A stretch of DNA of 64,000 bases from Roseomonas sp. KE2513 (GTDB lineage: Bacteria; Pseudomonadota; Alphaproteobacteria; Acetobacterales; Acetobacteraceae). The stretch is taken from NCBI RefSeq assembly GCF_016107305.1, contig NZ_RCVR01000007.1, forward strand, positions 124,001 through 188,000. The letters run 5' to 3'. The position numbers and the translations under genes are program-made. Of this stretch, positions 17,113 through 25,489 are shown piece by piece. Position 1 is the first letter of the stretch, and every line of letters starts with the position of its first letter. The notes under the pieces were generated by a model, which did no database searches, was not told the origin of the DNA, and saw only the letters and a program-made list of their open reading frames with translations.

Positions 17113-18138
17113 TCAGGGGTGGGGCAGGGGGCCTGCGGGCCGTCGCGCCGAGCCGCGCAAGACGAGTTCCCCCCCGACCACGACCCGCCGCACCGGGAGG
17201 GAGGGATCGTCCATAAACTCGAGCAGCATCCCGACCGTCGCCTCCACCATCGGCCCGAGCGGCTGCGAGAAGGAGGTGAGGTCGTAGCTGCGCCAGCGCG
17301 CCGGCCCCACGTCGTCGAAGCCGACGACCGAGAGGTCGCCGGGGATGGAGAGGCCGAATTCGTGCCGGGCCACCTCCATGCAGGCGATGGCCATGTGGTC
17401 GTTGGCGCAGAAGATGGCATCGGGTGCCGCCTCGCGCAGCAGCGCGCGCGTGGCCGCCGCCGCACCCTCGTAGCTGTAATGCCCGGCCGCGCGCGCCGGG
17501 GCGGCGAGGCCCGCTTCCGCAAGGCCGCGCACGAAGCCGCGCTCGCGGTCCCGGTTCGTCGAGGAACCCTCCAGCCCCGCGATGAAAGCGGGGCGGCGAT
17601 GGCCGGCGGCGGCCAGGAAGGCCGCGACATCCCGCCCGCCGCGCTCATTGTCGCCGATGACGCAGGAGAGGTCGGGATCGTCCGTCATCCGGTTGAACAT
17701 CACGACGGGCACGCCCAAGGCCCGGCACTCCCGCGCCAGTGCGGAGGAGAGGCCCGTAGAGGCCAGCACCACCGCGTCCACCTGGTAGCGCATCACCTGC
17801 TCGATCATCGGATCGCTCGGTGCGGCCGGATCGGCCGTGAAGAGGAGGATCTGATAGCCCTCCGCCTGCAACCGGGCCGAGAGCGCCTCCAGCACCAGCG
17901 GGTAGAACTGGTTGCCGAGATCGGCCATGGCGACGGCCACAATGCGTGACCGCCGTGTGATGAGGGAGCGCGCGATGGCGTTGGGCCGGTAGCCGAGGCT
18001 GCGCGCCGCCTCCATCACCCTTTCGCGCAGATCGGGCGAGACGCTGGCGCCAGGAGTGAAGACGCGGCTGACGGCCGATTGAGAGGTGCCGGCGCGCCTC
18101 GCCACGTCGGTGGCGGTGACGCGGCGCGCGGTGCTCAT
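17113..18138 (-). CDS. LacI family transcriptional regulator
   Basis: This 341-residue repressor has an N-terminal helix-turn-helix (VTATDVARRAGTSQSAVSRV), the hinge helix SLGYRPNAIARSL, and a periplasmic-binding-protein-like sensor domain with ICANDHMAIACMEV-type and VVGFDDVGPARW blocks. The start codon overlaps the stop of the preceding SDR by four bases, so it is the last gene of a three-gene operon. A perfect LacI-type palindrome lies at the operon promoter, which makes autoregulation by this protein the simplest model. The effector is probably the operon's substrate. Confidence 0.94.
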   Translation of the reverse strand: MSTARRVTATDVARRAGTSQSAVSRVFTPGASVSPDLRERVMEAARSLGYRPNAIARSLITRRSRIVAVAMADLGNQFYPLVLEALSARLQAEGYQILLFTADPAAPSDPMIEQVMRYQVDAVVLASTGLSSALARECRALGVPVVMFNRMTDDPDLSCVIGDNERGGRDVAAFLAAAGHRRPAFIAGLEGSSTNRDRERGFVRGLAEAGLAAPARAAGHYSYEGAAAATRALLREAAPDAIFCANDHMAIACMEVARHEFGLSIPGDLSVVGFDDVGPARWRSYDLTSFSQPLGPMVEATVGMLLEFMDDPSLPVRRVVVGGELVLRGSARRPAGPLPHP

Positions 18139-18899
18139 TCCGCCGTCCACCCTCCGTCGACGAGGATCGCGCTTCCCGTCATCAGCGCTGCGCCATCCCC
18201 CGCGAGGAAGACGATCGCGCCCATCAGGTCCTCCACCTGCCCGAGCCGCCCGAGCTTGATCTTGGACAGCACCGAGGCGCGGAAGGCGGCGTCCTCGAAA
18301 TAGGGCCTGGTGAGCGGCGTCTCGATATAGGTGGGGCAGATCGTGTTCACGCGGATGCCGTGGGTGCCGAGATCCACGGCCATGGCCTTCGTCATCCCCT
18401 CCATTGCGGCTTTCGAGGCGCAGTAGACGGTGCGGTTGGCCCCGCCGACATGTCCCATCTGCGAAGACATGTTGATGATCGAGCCGCGCCGCCCTGCCGC
18501 GATCAGCCGCCGCGCGACCGCCTGCGCCGCGAAGAAGGCGGCGCGGAGGTTGAGGTCCATAATCGCGTCGAAATCCTCCACCAAGACCTCGGTGAAAGGC
18601 TTTGGGCGGTTGGTGCCTGCGTTGTTGACGAGGATGTCGAAGGGCTCCGCCGCGGCGATGGCGGCCTGCGCCGCGGCCACGTCCAGCACGTCGAGGACCA
18701 TCGCCTCCGCGGCACCGCCTCCGGTGCGGATCTCCGCCGCGGCCGCCTCGATCTCGTGGCCGGTGCGGGAGAGGAGCGTGACATGCGCCCCTGCACCAGC
18801 AAGCGCCGCCGCAGCGGCGAGGCCGATGCCGCGCCCCGCGCCCGTGACCAGCGCGCGCCGTCCATCGAGACGGAACGAGGGTGTGACCGGCAGCATCAC
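18135..18899 (-). CDS. SDR family NAD(P)-dependent oxidoreductase
   Basis: This classical SDR of 254 residues has the cofactor motif [12 protein letters not shown], the catalytic Ser in [13 protein letters not shown] with Tyr and Lys, and a C-terminal [15 protein letters not shown] typical of the FabG/gluconate-dehydrogenase branch. GTG 18899 or ATG 18896 can start it, and both overlap the stop of the histidinol-dehydrogenase-family gene. With that enzyme it could interconvert a polyol or sulfodiol by successive oxidations. Translational coupling is likely on both sides. Confidence 0.93.
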   Translation of the reverse strand: MMLPVTPSFRLDGRRALVTGAGRGIGLAAAAALAGAGAHVTLLSRTGHEIEAAAAEIRTGGGAAEAMVLDVLDVAAAQAAIAAAEPFDILVNNAGTNRPKPFTEVLVEDFDAIMDLNLRAAFFAAQAVARRLIAAGRRGSIINMSSQMGHVGGANRTVYCASKAAMEGMTKAMAVDLGTHGIRVNTICPTYIETPLTRPYFEDAAFRASVLSKIKLGRLGQVEDLMGAIVFLAGDGAALMTGSAILVDGGWTAE

Positions 18900-20203
18900 T
18901 CCGCCGCCTGCCCATAGGGGATGTTGCGCCCGCCGTAGCGGCGAACCCGGACATTCGCCTGCTCCGCATGGCCCACGAAGCCCTCCAGCATGCAGAGGCG
19001 CGAGCAGTACTCCCCGATCATCGCGGAGGCCTCATCCGTCAGCACGCGCTGGTAGGTGCAGGTCTTAAGGAACTTGCCGACCCAGAGCCCACCCGTGTAG
19101 CGCGCTGACTTCTTCGTCGGCAGCGTGTGGTTTGTGCCGATCACCTTGTCCCCGAAGGAGACGTTCGTGCGCGGTCCGAGGAAGAGGGCGCCGTAATTCG
19201 TCATGTGGCTGAGGAAGTAGTCGGGGTCGCGCGTCATGACCTGTACGTGCTCGGAGGCGATGTCATCGGCCACGCGAACCATCTCGTCGTCGGAGTCGCA
19301 GACGATCACCGCGCCATAGTCCTCCCAGGCCTTGCGGGCGATCTCGGCGGTCGGAAGGATGCCGAGCAGTCGCTCCACCTCCTCCATCGTTTCCCGCGCC
19401 AGGCGCTCGGAGGTGGTGAGGAGGATGGCCGGCGAATTCGGCCCGTGCTCGGCCTGACCCAACAGGTCCGTCGCGCAGATCTCGGCATCCACCGCCTCGT
19501 CCGCGATCACGAGCGTCTCGGTCGGACCCGCGAAGAGATCGATACCGACGCGGCCGTAGAGTTGGCGCTTCGCTTCCGCGACATAGGCGTTGCCGGGGCC
19601 GACGAGCATGTCAACGCCCTTGATGCTCTCCGTCCCCAGCGCCATCGCGCCGACAGCCTGGATGCCGCCCAGGCAGAGAATTTCGTCGGCACCCGCCATG
19701 TGTTGAGCTGCGACAATCGCGGGGGCAGGGCGCCCTCGGTAGGGCGGCGCGCAGGTGACGATGCGGCCGACACCCGCGACCTTCGCGGTGATGACCGACA
19801 TATGAGCGGAGGCGAGCAGCGGGTACTTTCCGCCGGGGACGTAGCAACCGACCGAGTTCACCGGGATGTTACGATGACCCAGGACCACGCCAGGAAGCGT
19901 TTCCACCTCGATATCACGAATGGCCTCGCGCTGGTGCTGAGCGAAACTCCGCACCTGCTCTTGGGCGAAGCGGATATCGTCAATGTCGCGCTGCGAAAGT
20001 TGCGAGAGGCATTCCTGGATCTCCTCGTCGGTGAGCCGGTAGTCCGCGCGGTCCCAACCGTCGAAGCGTACCGAATACTCGCGCACTGCGGCGTCACCCC
20101 GGGCGCTGATTTCCGCCAGGATGCCCTCAACGGTCTCACGGACGCGCGCGTCGTCCTCCGCGATGGCGCCGGGGTCCCGTCCCTGTTTCAGATACCGCGG
20201 CAT
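18896..20203 (-). CDS. Histidinol dehydrogenase-family enzyme, HpsN-like (sulfopropanediol 3-dehydrogenase type)
   Basis: This 435-residue protein has HisD-fold metal ligands: Gln and His in [12 protein letters not shown], Glu-His in ASEHVQVMT, and a C-terminal His in [15 protein letters not shown]. It also has [14 protein letters not shown] and [17 protein letters not shown]. From memory, the whole-length pattern (PRYLKQG start, [32 protein letters not shown]) resembles HpsN, which oxidises 2,3-dihydroxypropane-1-sulfonate to sulfolactate, more than true HisD. The surrounding LacI-SDR operon also argues against histidine biosynthesis. A strong GGGAGGAG precedes the ATG. The exact substrate remains inferred. 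Confidence 0.82.
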   Translation of the reverse strand: MPRYLKQGRDPGAIAEDDARVRETVEGILAEISARGDAAVREYSVRFDGWDRADYRLTDEEIQECLSQLSQRDIDDIRFAQEQVRSFAQHQREAIRDIEVETLPGVVLGHRNIPVNSVGCYVPGGKYPLLASAHMSVITAKVAGVGRIVTCAPPYRGRPAPAIVAAQHMAGADEILCLGGIQAVGAMALGTESIKGVDMLVGPGNAYVAEAKRQLYGRVGIDLFAGPTETLVIADEAVDAEICATDLLGQAEHGPNSPAILLTTSERLARETMEEVERLLGILPTAEIARKAWEDYGAVIVCDSDDEMVRVADDIASEHVQVMTRDPDYFLSHMTNYGALFLGPRTNVSFGDKVIGTNHTLPTKKSARYTGGLWVGKFLKTCTYQRVLTDEASAMIGEYCSRLCMLEGFVGHAEQANVRVRRYGGRNIPYGQAAE

Positions 20204-20219
20204 GCTATCTCCTCCCTTT

Positions 20220-20235
20220 TTGCATACGTATGCAA
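20220..20235 (-). promoter_or_regulatory. LacI-type operator (16-bp perfect palindrome)
   Basis: TTGCATACGTATGCAA is a perfect palindrome with a central CG, the classic LacI/GalR operator form. It lies between the -10 element and the ribosome site of the HpsN-like gene, so bound repressor would cover the transcription start. The LacI protein encoded in the same operon is the obvious candidate. Confidence 0.8.
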
Positions 20236-20240
20236 CAGCC

Positions 20241-20269
20241 TGGATAGGTTGAGCCTGGGGCTGCGTCAA
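20241..20269 (-). promoter_or_regulatory. Sigma-70-like promoter of the HpsN-like operon
   Basis: On the minus strand, TTGACG (20269-20264) is separated by 17 bases from TATCCA (20246-20241), just upstream of the palindromic operator. The -35 is good and the -10 weak. Confidence 0.5.
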
Positions 20270-20290
20270 TGAGCATCTGCAAGCTCCTGA

Positions 20291-20306
20291 TGCACGACGT
20301 TGTGCA
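20291..20306. promoter_or_regulatory. Near-perfect 16-bp palindrome upstream of inositol phosphate synthase
   Basis: TGCACGACGTTGTGCA is a palindrome except for one mismatched base pair. It lies about 85 bases before the ino1 start, in the divergent intergenic region. It resembles a regulator site but differs from the LacI operator; the binding factor is unknown. Confidence 0.4.
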
Positions 20307-20364
20307 GGGCTTGCCAACAGCCACACCCGTTCGTGATTGGCGGTCTGTAGCTACGTTCCATTTT

Positions 20365-20385
20365 ACCTCACGGGCTTCCTGAGGT
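20365..20385 (+). promoter_or_regulatory. Possible Shine-Dalgarno-sequestering hairpin of ino1
   Basis: ACCTCA and TGAGGT form a 6-bp stem around a 9-base loop. The right arm contains the GAGG that sits seven bases before the ino1 ATG, so folding would hide the ribosome site. It could instead be a small protein-binding inverted repeat. Confidence 0.35.
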
Positions 20386-20391
20386 TAGAGA

Positions 20392-21585
20392 ATGTCGTTA
20401 GCGCAATCTGGGCGGAAACTAGGTGTCGCGGTGGTGGGTCTCGGCGGTGCAGTCGCCACCACGGCCGTCGCCGGTATCGAGGTGATCCGGCGCGGCGCGA
20501 ACCGGCTTGATGGCCTGCCGCTGGCCGATGTGTCGGCGCCCGGTCTGGTCGACTACCGTGACATGGTTTTCGGCGGCTGGGACCTCGATGGTTCCGACCT
20601 TGCTTCCGCTGCGAGCAACCACCGGGTGCTCAACGACGCGCAGCTGAACGAGACGGGCGAAGCTCTCTCGGCGATCCGTCCATGGCCCGCGGTCGGTAGC
20701 GGCGAGTTCTGCCGCGGCGTTACGGGCGCGAACAAGCACGAGGCGCCCGGCCACCGCGCGGCCGTCGAGGCCATCGCGTCCGACCTGCGACGCTTCCGCA
20801 AGACGAGCGGCGCCGACGGCATTGTCATGATCAATCTTGCCTCCACCGAACGCACGCCCGGCAATGACGAGGCGCTGAATTCGCTCGACGCCTTCGAGCG
20901 AGCGCTGGATCGCGACGATCCTTCCATCGGGCCGGCCATGCTCTACGCCTACGCGGCGATCGAGAGCGGCGTGCCCTACGGTAACTTCACGCCCTCTCTC
21001 GCGGCGGATGCGCCGGCGCTGAAGGAGTTCGCGAAGGCCCGTAACGTCCCGGTCGCCGGCAAGGACGGCAAGACCGGGCAGACCATGATGAAGACCGTGC
21101 TGGCGCCCGCGCTGAAGGCCCGCGCCCTGCACGTGGACGGCTGGTTCAGCACCAACATCCTCGGCAACCGCGACGGTGAGGCGCTGCGCGATCCCGGCAG
21201 CCTGCAGTCCAAGCTCGACACCAAGGGCAACGTGCTCGACAGCATCCTCGGCTACCATGTCGAGGACCATCTCGTGGACATCCGCTACTATCGTCCCCGC
21301 GGCGACGACAAGGAGGCCTGGGACAACATCGACATCTCAGGCTTCCTCGGCCAGCGTATGCAGATCAAGGTGAACTTTCTCTGCAAGGACAGCGTGCTCG
21401 CGGCGCCGCTCGCGCTCGAGATCGCGCGCGTGCTCGATCTCGCCCAGCAGCGCGGCGACGGCGGGGTGCAGGAGCAGCTCTCGATCTTTTTCAAGGCGCC
21501 CATGGTGGCCAACGGCCACGCGCCCGAGCACGCCTTCCATGCGCAGGAGCGCATGCTGATGGACTGGCTCGGGGCGCCGCAGTGA
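20392..21585 (+). CDS. ino1: Myo-inositol-1(3)-phosphate synthase
   Basis: This 397-residue enzyme converts glucose 6-phosphate to inositol 3-phosphate using bound NAD. Signatures are the Rossmann motif VVGLGGAVATT, NLASTER, YGNFTPSLAADAP, the catalytic KDGKTGQTMMKTVLAP, WFSTNILGNRDG and the MQIKVNFLCKDSVLAAPLAL block. The length fits prokaryotic members. It is the first gene of a twelve-gene plus-strand run with gaps of about 10 bases or overlaps, so it probably supplies inositol phosphate to the enzymes encoded downstream. Such a gene is uncommon in alphaproteobacteria outside special pathways. Confidence 0.95.
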   Translation: MSLAQSGRKLGVAVVGLGGAVATTAVAGIEVIRRGANRLDGLPLADVSAPGLVDYRDMVFGGWDLDGSDLASAASNHRVLNDAQLNETGEALSAIRPWPAVGSGEFCRGVTGANKHEAPGHRAAVEAIASDLRRFRKTSGADGIVMINLASTERTPGNDEALNSLDAFERALDRDDPSIGPAMLYAYAAIESGVPYGNFTPSLAADAPALKEFAKARNVPVAGKDGKTGQTMMKTVLAPALKARALHVDGWFSTNILGNRDGEALRDPGSLQSKLDTKGNVLDSILGYHVEDHLVDIRYYRPRGDDKEAWDNIDISGFLGQRMQIKVNFLCKDSVLAAPLALEIARVLDLAQQRGDGGVQEQLSIFFKAPMVANGHAPEHAFHAQERMLMDWLGAPQ

Positions 21586-21595
21586 GCGCCTGCCG

Positions 21596-22513
21596 GTGAC
21601 GGACGGGATTGTGCCGGCGGTGGAAGCGCCGCCGGCACGGATCCTTGAGCTTTTCCGCGAGCTTGGGGAGCTAAAGCGCATCCGCTCCGCGGGGCGCGAT
21701 GGATCCATCGCAGATCGGCTCTTTGTTGCGGCTTGGTCGGCGCTCTGCGGCGGGCGTCCTGTGTCGGAGGCCTGGCGTGCGACGGTGACCGCCGCTCTCG
21801 CCGCGACGCGGCTGGGCGACATCGACCGGGGCGTGCTGGGCACGCTTGGCCTTCCGGCCGCGGACGCCCAATCCATCTTCGATCGCGCGACCGAGGAGGC
21901 GGCGGAGGAGGTGGACCCTGGCCTCCGCGCGATGCTGCGCAACGCGCCGCCCGCAGAGGCAACGGGGACGGTGCCGCCCTTCGTCGCCCTGCTGGCGCGC
22001 CAGCCGCGGGCCGGCGTCACCTGTCCCGGCCGCCCGCGCCTTCTGCTGGAACCGCCGGAGAATCATGCCGAGCACTGCCTGATGGTTGCGGTCTACGGCG
22101 TGCTTCTCTGCCCGGTCTATGGGGCGCGGCCGGAGATCGTCTTCCTCGCCGCCCTCGCGCACCACCTGCATAACGCGCTGATTCCGGACTCCGGCTTCGC
22201 GGGAGAGGTGCTGCTCGGCGAGCATCTTGAGCCCGCCTTTGCCCGCGCGACGGAAATGGCGCTGGCCGAGCTTCCCCCTGACCTTGCCGAGCAGACGCGC
22301 GAGGCCCGCGCCATCCTGCCCGACGCCGGGACGCCGGAGGGGCGCGCCTTCCACGCGGCCGACACGCTCGACCGCGTGCTGCAGATCGAGCAGCACCTGC
22401 GCGCGGGCAAGGCAAGCATGTCCTATGTGCTGAACGACATGGCGCTCGTCCATGAGGGGCCGGTAAAGTCCTTCCAAGACCGGCTCCTCGCCGCCGTCGG
22501 GCTCTCCGCATGA
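21596..22513 (+). CDS. HD-domain-like protein of unknown function
   Basis: This 305-residue protein starts at a GTG 10 bases after ino1. The N-terminal 120 residues are helical and unassigned. The centre resembles an HD phosphohydrolase: ENHAEHCLMVAVYG, then FLAALAHHLHNA, then FHAADTLDRVLQIE. The canonical HD dyad reads HH, so metal binding may differ. In this operon it may act on a phosphate ester such as inositol phosphate, but that is only an idea. It overlaps the methyltransferase gene by four bases. Confidence 0.6.
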   Translation: MTDGIVPAVEAPPARILELFRELGELKRIRSAGRDGSIADRLFVAAWSALCGGRPVSEAWRATVTAALAATRLGDIDRGVLGTLGLPAADAQSIFDRATEEAAEEVDPGLRAMLRNAPPAEATGTVPPFVALLARQPRAGVTCPGRPRLLLEPPENHAEHCLMVAVYGVLLCPVYGARPEIVFLAALAHHLHNALIPDSGFAGEVLLGEHLEPAFARATEMALAELPPDLAEQTREARAILPDAGTPEGRAFHAADTLDRVLQIEQHLRAGKASMSYVLNDMALVHEGPVKSFQDRLLAAVGLSA

Positions 22514-23619
22514 TACCGGACACGCCCCATTCGGTGGCGGATGCCGCCGGGCGGCGCTGGCCGGTGATCGATGGCATCGTCTTTGCGCGAGCCTCGCGTC
22601 CGGAACTGGCGGCCGAAGCGCTGGCGCGTCTCGATGCCGGGGATCGCGAGGGTGCCCTGGTGGTGTTGCTGGCCGACCAGGACGACTGGTGGCGCGGTCC
22701 CACCGCCGATGCCGCGGCGCTGCGTGCCCTGGTCGTGGACCGCGCGAGCCTCACCCTGCGCCAAGCCATGGAGCATCTCTCCTGGGGGCCCGTGGGCGAC
22801 TACTTTGCGCATCGCTGGAGCGACCCGACCTTCCTCGCCGGCCTCGCGTTGATGGAGGCGCACTGGACGGCACCGCGCAGCGCCTTCGAGCTCGCATGCG
22901 GCATCGGCCAGTACCTGCGCGCCCTTTCCCAACGCGGCGTGGCCGCGACGGGGGCGGATGTCGTCTTCGCGAAGCTCTGGGTCGCTCGTCACTGGGTGGC
23001 ACCGGAGGCGGAGCTCATCTGCCTCGACGCCGCGATGCAGCCCTGGCCCATCGGCGAAGACCGCCGCTTCGATCTCGTTGCGTGCCACGACGCCTTCTAT
23101 TTCCTGGAGCCCAAGGGACCGATCCTTGCGCGGCTGCGCGCGATGGCGGGCGAGGGGGGGTGGCTTGCCATCGGGCATGTCCATAACCGCGAATGGCCGA
23201 ACCTTTCGGCCGGCGCGGCGGTCACGGCGGATGAGCTGGCGGCTCTCTTCCCGGACGCCATCGCCTACGATGATGCCGAACTCACCCGCGCGGCGGTGGA
23301 GCGACGTGCTCCCCGCACGGCGCCGCCTGCTGCCCTGCGCGGCGCTGAGGCCTTTTCCGTTGTGGCGGGGCCGGGGGCGATCCCGGCACGTTCCGTGACG
23401 GGGGCGCTATCCCTGCCGCCCGAGGGAGCCTTCCTGCGCCGCAACCCGCTTTACGCCGCGGGTAAAATTGCCTGGCCCTCCGAGCGCTACGCACGGGAAT
23501 ACGGGCCTCGCGCTACCTATCCCGCCCGCACCGACTGCCCTGAGCACGCGGTTGCCACCGCCGCCACGGCGGAATGGGCACTGCGACGCGAGCTGCTGGA
23601 CCTCCCGGAGCGATGGTGA
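22510..23619 (+). CDS. SAM-dependent class I methyltransferase-like protein
   Basis: This 369-residue protein has about 110 N-terminal residues of unassigned sequence, then a class I methyltransferase domain: motif I FELACGIGQYLRAL, an acidic strand end in ATGADVVFA, LICLDAAMQPWPIG, and FDLVACHDAFYFLEP. The C-terminal 120 residues (PLYAAGKIAWPSERYAREYG) are unusual and may bind substrate. The ATG overlaps the HD-like gene, and the stop overlaps the oxidoreductase start (ATGGTGA). It could methylate a cyclitol or sugar hydroxyl in the pathway. The fold is likely; the acceptor is unknown. Confidence 0.8.
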   Translation: MIPDTPHSVADAAGRRWPVIDGIVFARASRPELAAEALARLDAGDREGALVVLLADQDDWWRGPTADAAALRALVVDRASLTLRQAMEHLSWGPVGDYFAHRWSDPTFLAGLALMEAHWTAPRSAFELACGIGQYLRALSQRGVAATGADVVFAKLWVARHWVAPEAELICLDAAMQPWPIGEDRRFDLVACHDAFYFLEPKGPILARLRAMAGEGGWLAIGHVHNREWPNLSAGAAVTADELAALFPDAIAYDDAELTRAAVERRAPRTAPPAALRGAEAFSVVAGPGAIPARSVTGALSLPPEGAFLRRNPLYAAGKIAWPSERYAREYGPRATYPARTDCPEHAVATAATAEWALRRELLDLPERW

Positions 23620-24647
23620 CGGCGCTCGCCGCCCGGGCGCTGAGCTGGGGCATCGTCGGCTATGGTTGGGTCGCGCGCGACTATGCCGCGCCCGCCATCC
23701 TCGCGGCCGGTCATGCGGTGCGCGCGGTCTGCGATCCGTCGCCTGCTGCGCGGGGGGCGGCGCTCGCGACGCTTTCTCCGGCAGGGGGTGCCCATGCCGA
23801 TCTGGGGCCGTTGCTGGCGGACCCGGAAGTGGACGCGATCTACGTCGCAACCCCGAATCACCTGCACCGCGCGGCGGTGGAAGCGGCCGCCGCGGCGGGC
23901 AAGGCGGTGCTTTGCGAGAAGCCGATGGCCGCGACGATCGCCGACGCCGAGGCGATGGTTGCGGCCGCCTCGCGTGGCGGGATTCTTCTCGGCACCGCTT
24001 TCGACCAGCGCCACCACCCCGCCCACGCAGCCATGCGCGCGGCCGTTGCCGCCGGGCTGATCGGCACGCCCACCGTCATCCGCATCGCCTATGCCTGCTG
24101 GCTGGGACCCGATTGGAGCGTGACGGGCGAGGGCGACAACTGGCGCGCCGATCCCGCGCGGGCAGGCGGCGGCGCGCTCATGGATCTTGCGCCACACGGG
24201 ATCGACCTCGCCAACTACCTCCTGGGCGAGCCGATCGAGGAGATTGCCGCTCTCACCCAGCGCCGCGTGCAGCCCTATCCCGTGGATGATGGCGCGTTGC
24301 TGATCGGCCGCACGGGTGGCGGCGCGCTGGTGCAGCTGCATGTCGCCTATAACTGCCCGGACGCGCTGCCGCGCCGTCGCCTGGAAATCCTCGGCTCGGC
24401 CGGTCAACTCCTGGCGGAGAACACCATGGGCCAGGACGCCGGCGGCCGCGTGACGCACACAGATGCCTTGGGCCGCAGCCGCAGCCTGCCGGTGCCCGAC
24501 GCGGAAGCTTCCCCCTTCGCCCGCCAGATGGCCGCCTTCGCCCGTGCCCTGGCCAATGGCGACCGCGAGACGTTCAGCACATCTCGCGACCTGCACACCA
24601 TGCGGCTTCTCCACCGCGCCTATACGGGGGATCCCGCATGCCGCTGA
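23613..24647 (+). CDS. Gfo/Idh/MocA family oxidoreductase
   Basis: This 344-residue NAD(P)-dependent sugar or cyclitol dehydrogenase has the N-terminal GIVGYGWVARDYA, the YVATPNHLHRAAVEAA strand, the catalytic Lys in VLCEKPMA, and the substrate-side MDLAPHGIDLANYLLG with its conserved Asp and His. It starts at an ATG inside the last codons of the methyltransferase gene. In an operon with inositol phosphate synthase, oxidation of an inositol or of a sugar moiety to a ketone is the natural guess; inositol 2-dehydrogenases belong to this family. Confidence 0.92.
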   Translation: MVTALAARALSWGIVGYGWVARDYAAPAILAAGHAVRAVCDPSPAARGAALATLSPAGGAHADLGPLLADPEVDAIYVATPNHLHRAAVEAAAAAGKAVLCEKPMAATIADAEAMVAAASRGGILLGTAFDQRHHPAHAAMRAAVAAGLIGTPTVIRIAYACWLGPDWSVTGEGDNWRADPARAGGGALMDLAPHGIDLANYLLGEPIEEIAALTQRRVQPYPVDDGALLIGRTGGGALVQLHVAYNCPDALPRRRLEILGSAGQLLAENTMGQDAGGRVTHTDALGRSRSLPVPDAEASPFARQMAAFARALANGDRETFSTSRDLHTMRLLHRAYTGDPACR

Positions 24648-25489
24648 CACCCTGGGCCTGCGCGAATTGCGGCTTCTGGCAGAAGCATTTCGAGCCACGC
24701 TCCTGCCCCGTCTGCGACGACACGCGCAACGACCTGCCGCATGACGGCTGGCACTTCCTGCGGGAGGAGGAGGTGGCGGCGCGGCTCACCGGCTCCTGGC
24801 GGCAACTCGACCGGGACATGGTCGCCTTCAGCACCGCACCGCCCTTCGGCCTGAACGGCACGGGCTGGCTGCTGCTGCATCCCGATGGCAACACCGCCTT
24901 CGAGGCCGCGCCCTACTACACGCCGGAGATGCTGGAGGAGATCCGCCGCCTCGGCGGTATCCGCTTCCTCGCGGCCTCTCACTGCCACGGCTACGGCGCG
25001 CTGTGGCAGTTGCAGGACGTGTTCCAGCCGGAGGTCATGGCCATCCAGAAGGACGACCTGCGGATGACCAAGGCCTTCCGCGTCACCTGGCCCTATGACG
25101 AGGCGCTGGAACTGCGGCCGGGCCAGACGCTGATGCATGTGGGCGGCCATTACGAGGGCCAGGCCATTCTCTACGACGAGGCGCGCCGCACCCTCTTCTG
25201 CGGCGATGCCTTCAAGGTGGACCAGGGGGCGGCCGGCGAGAACCTGGCTGTCTCCACGCACAAGGCCTTCCACAAGGATATCCCGCTCTCGCCGAACGAG
25301 GTGCGGAAGTACCGCGACGTGATCGGCGCGGTCGATTTCGATACCGTCTGCACGCCCTTCGAGCACGCGCGGGGAATCACCACTGCGATTGCGCTGGCGG
25401 TACTGGATGACCAGCTGCGCGGCCCGCCGGGCGTCCGCCACATCCCAATGGAGGAGCTCCGCCGCCGCGCGGAGACGAGAAGCGCATGA
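24638..25489 (+). CDS. MBL-fold metallohydrolase with N-terminal rubredoxin-like zinc ribbon
   Basis: This 283-residue protein opens with a four-Cys knuckle (CANC at 8-11, CPVC at 23-26), then a metallo-beta-lactamase-fold domain: LAASHCHGYGALWQL around 113-125, LMHVGGHYEGQAILY, LFCGDAFKVDQG and TPFEHARGI. The canonical HxHxDH reads HCHGYG, so one metal ligand appears changed. It overlaps its neighbours on both sides (10 and 4 bases). A zinc ribbon fused to an MBL fold just before YcaO makes it a candidate partner in the YcaO step. Function unknown. Confidence 0.83.
   Translation: MPLTPWACANCGFWQKHFEPRSCPVCDDTRNDLPHDGWHFLREEEVAARLTGSWRQLDRDMVAFSTAPPFGLNGTGWLLLHPDGNTAFEAAPYYTPEMLEEIRRLGGIRFLAASHCHGYGALWQLQDVFQPEVMAIQKDDLRMTKAFRVTWPYDEALELRPGQTLMHVGGHYEGQAILYDEARRTLFCGDAFKVDQGAAGENLAVSTHKAFHKDIPLSPNEVRKYRDVIGAVDFDTVCTPFEHARGITTAIALAVLDDQLRGPPGVRHIPMEELRRRAETRSA

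Noticed and set aside
18896-20203. Histidine biosynthesis hisD
   Set aside because: No other his genes nearby, and the LacI and SDR context plus whole-length sequence pattern fit the HpsN-like branch better.
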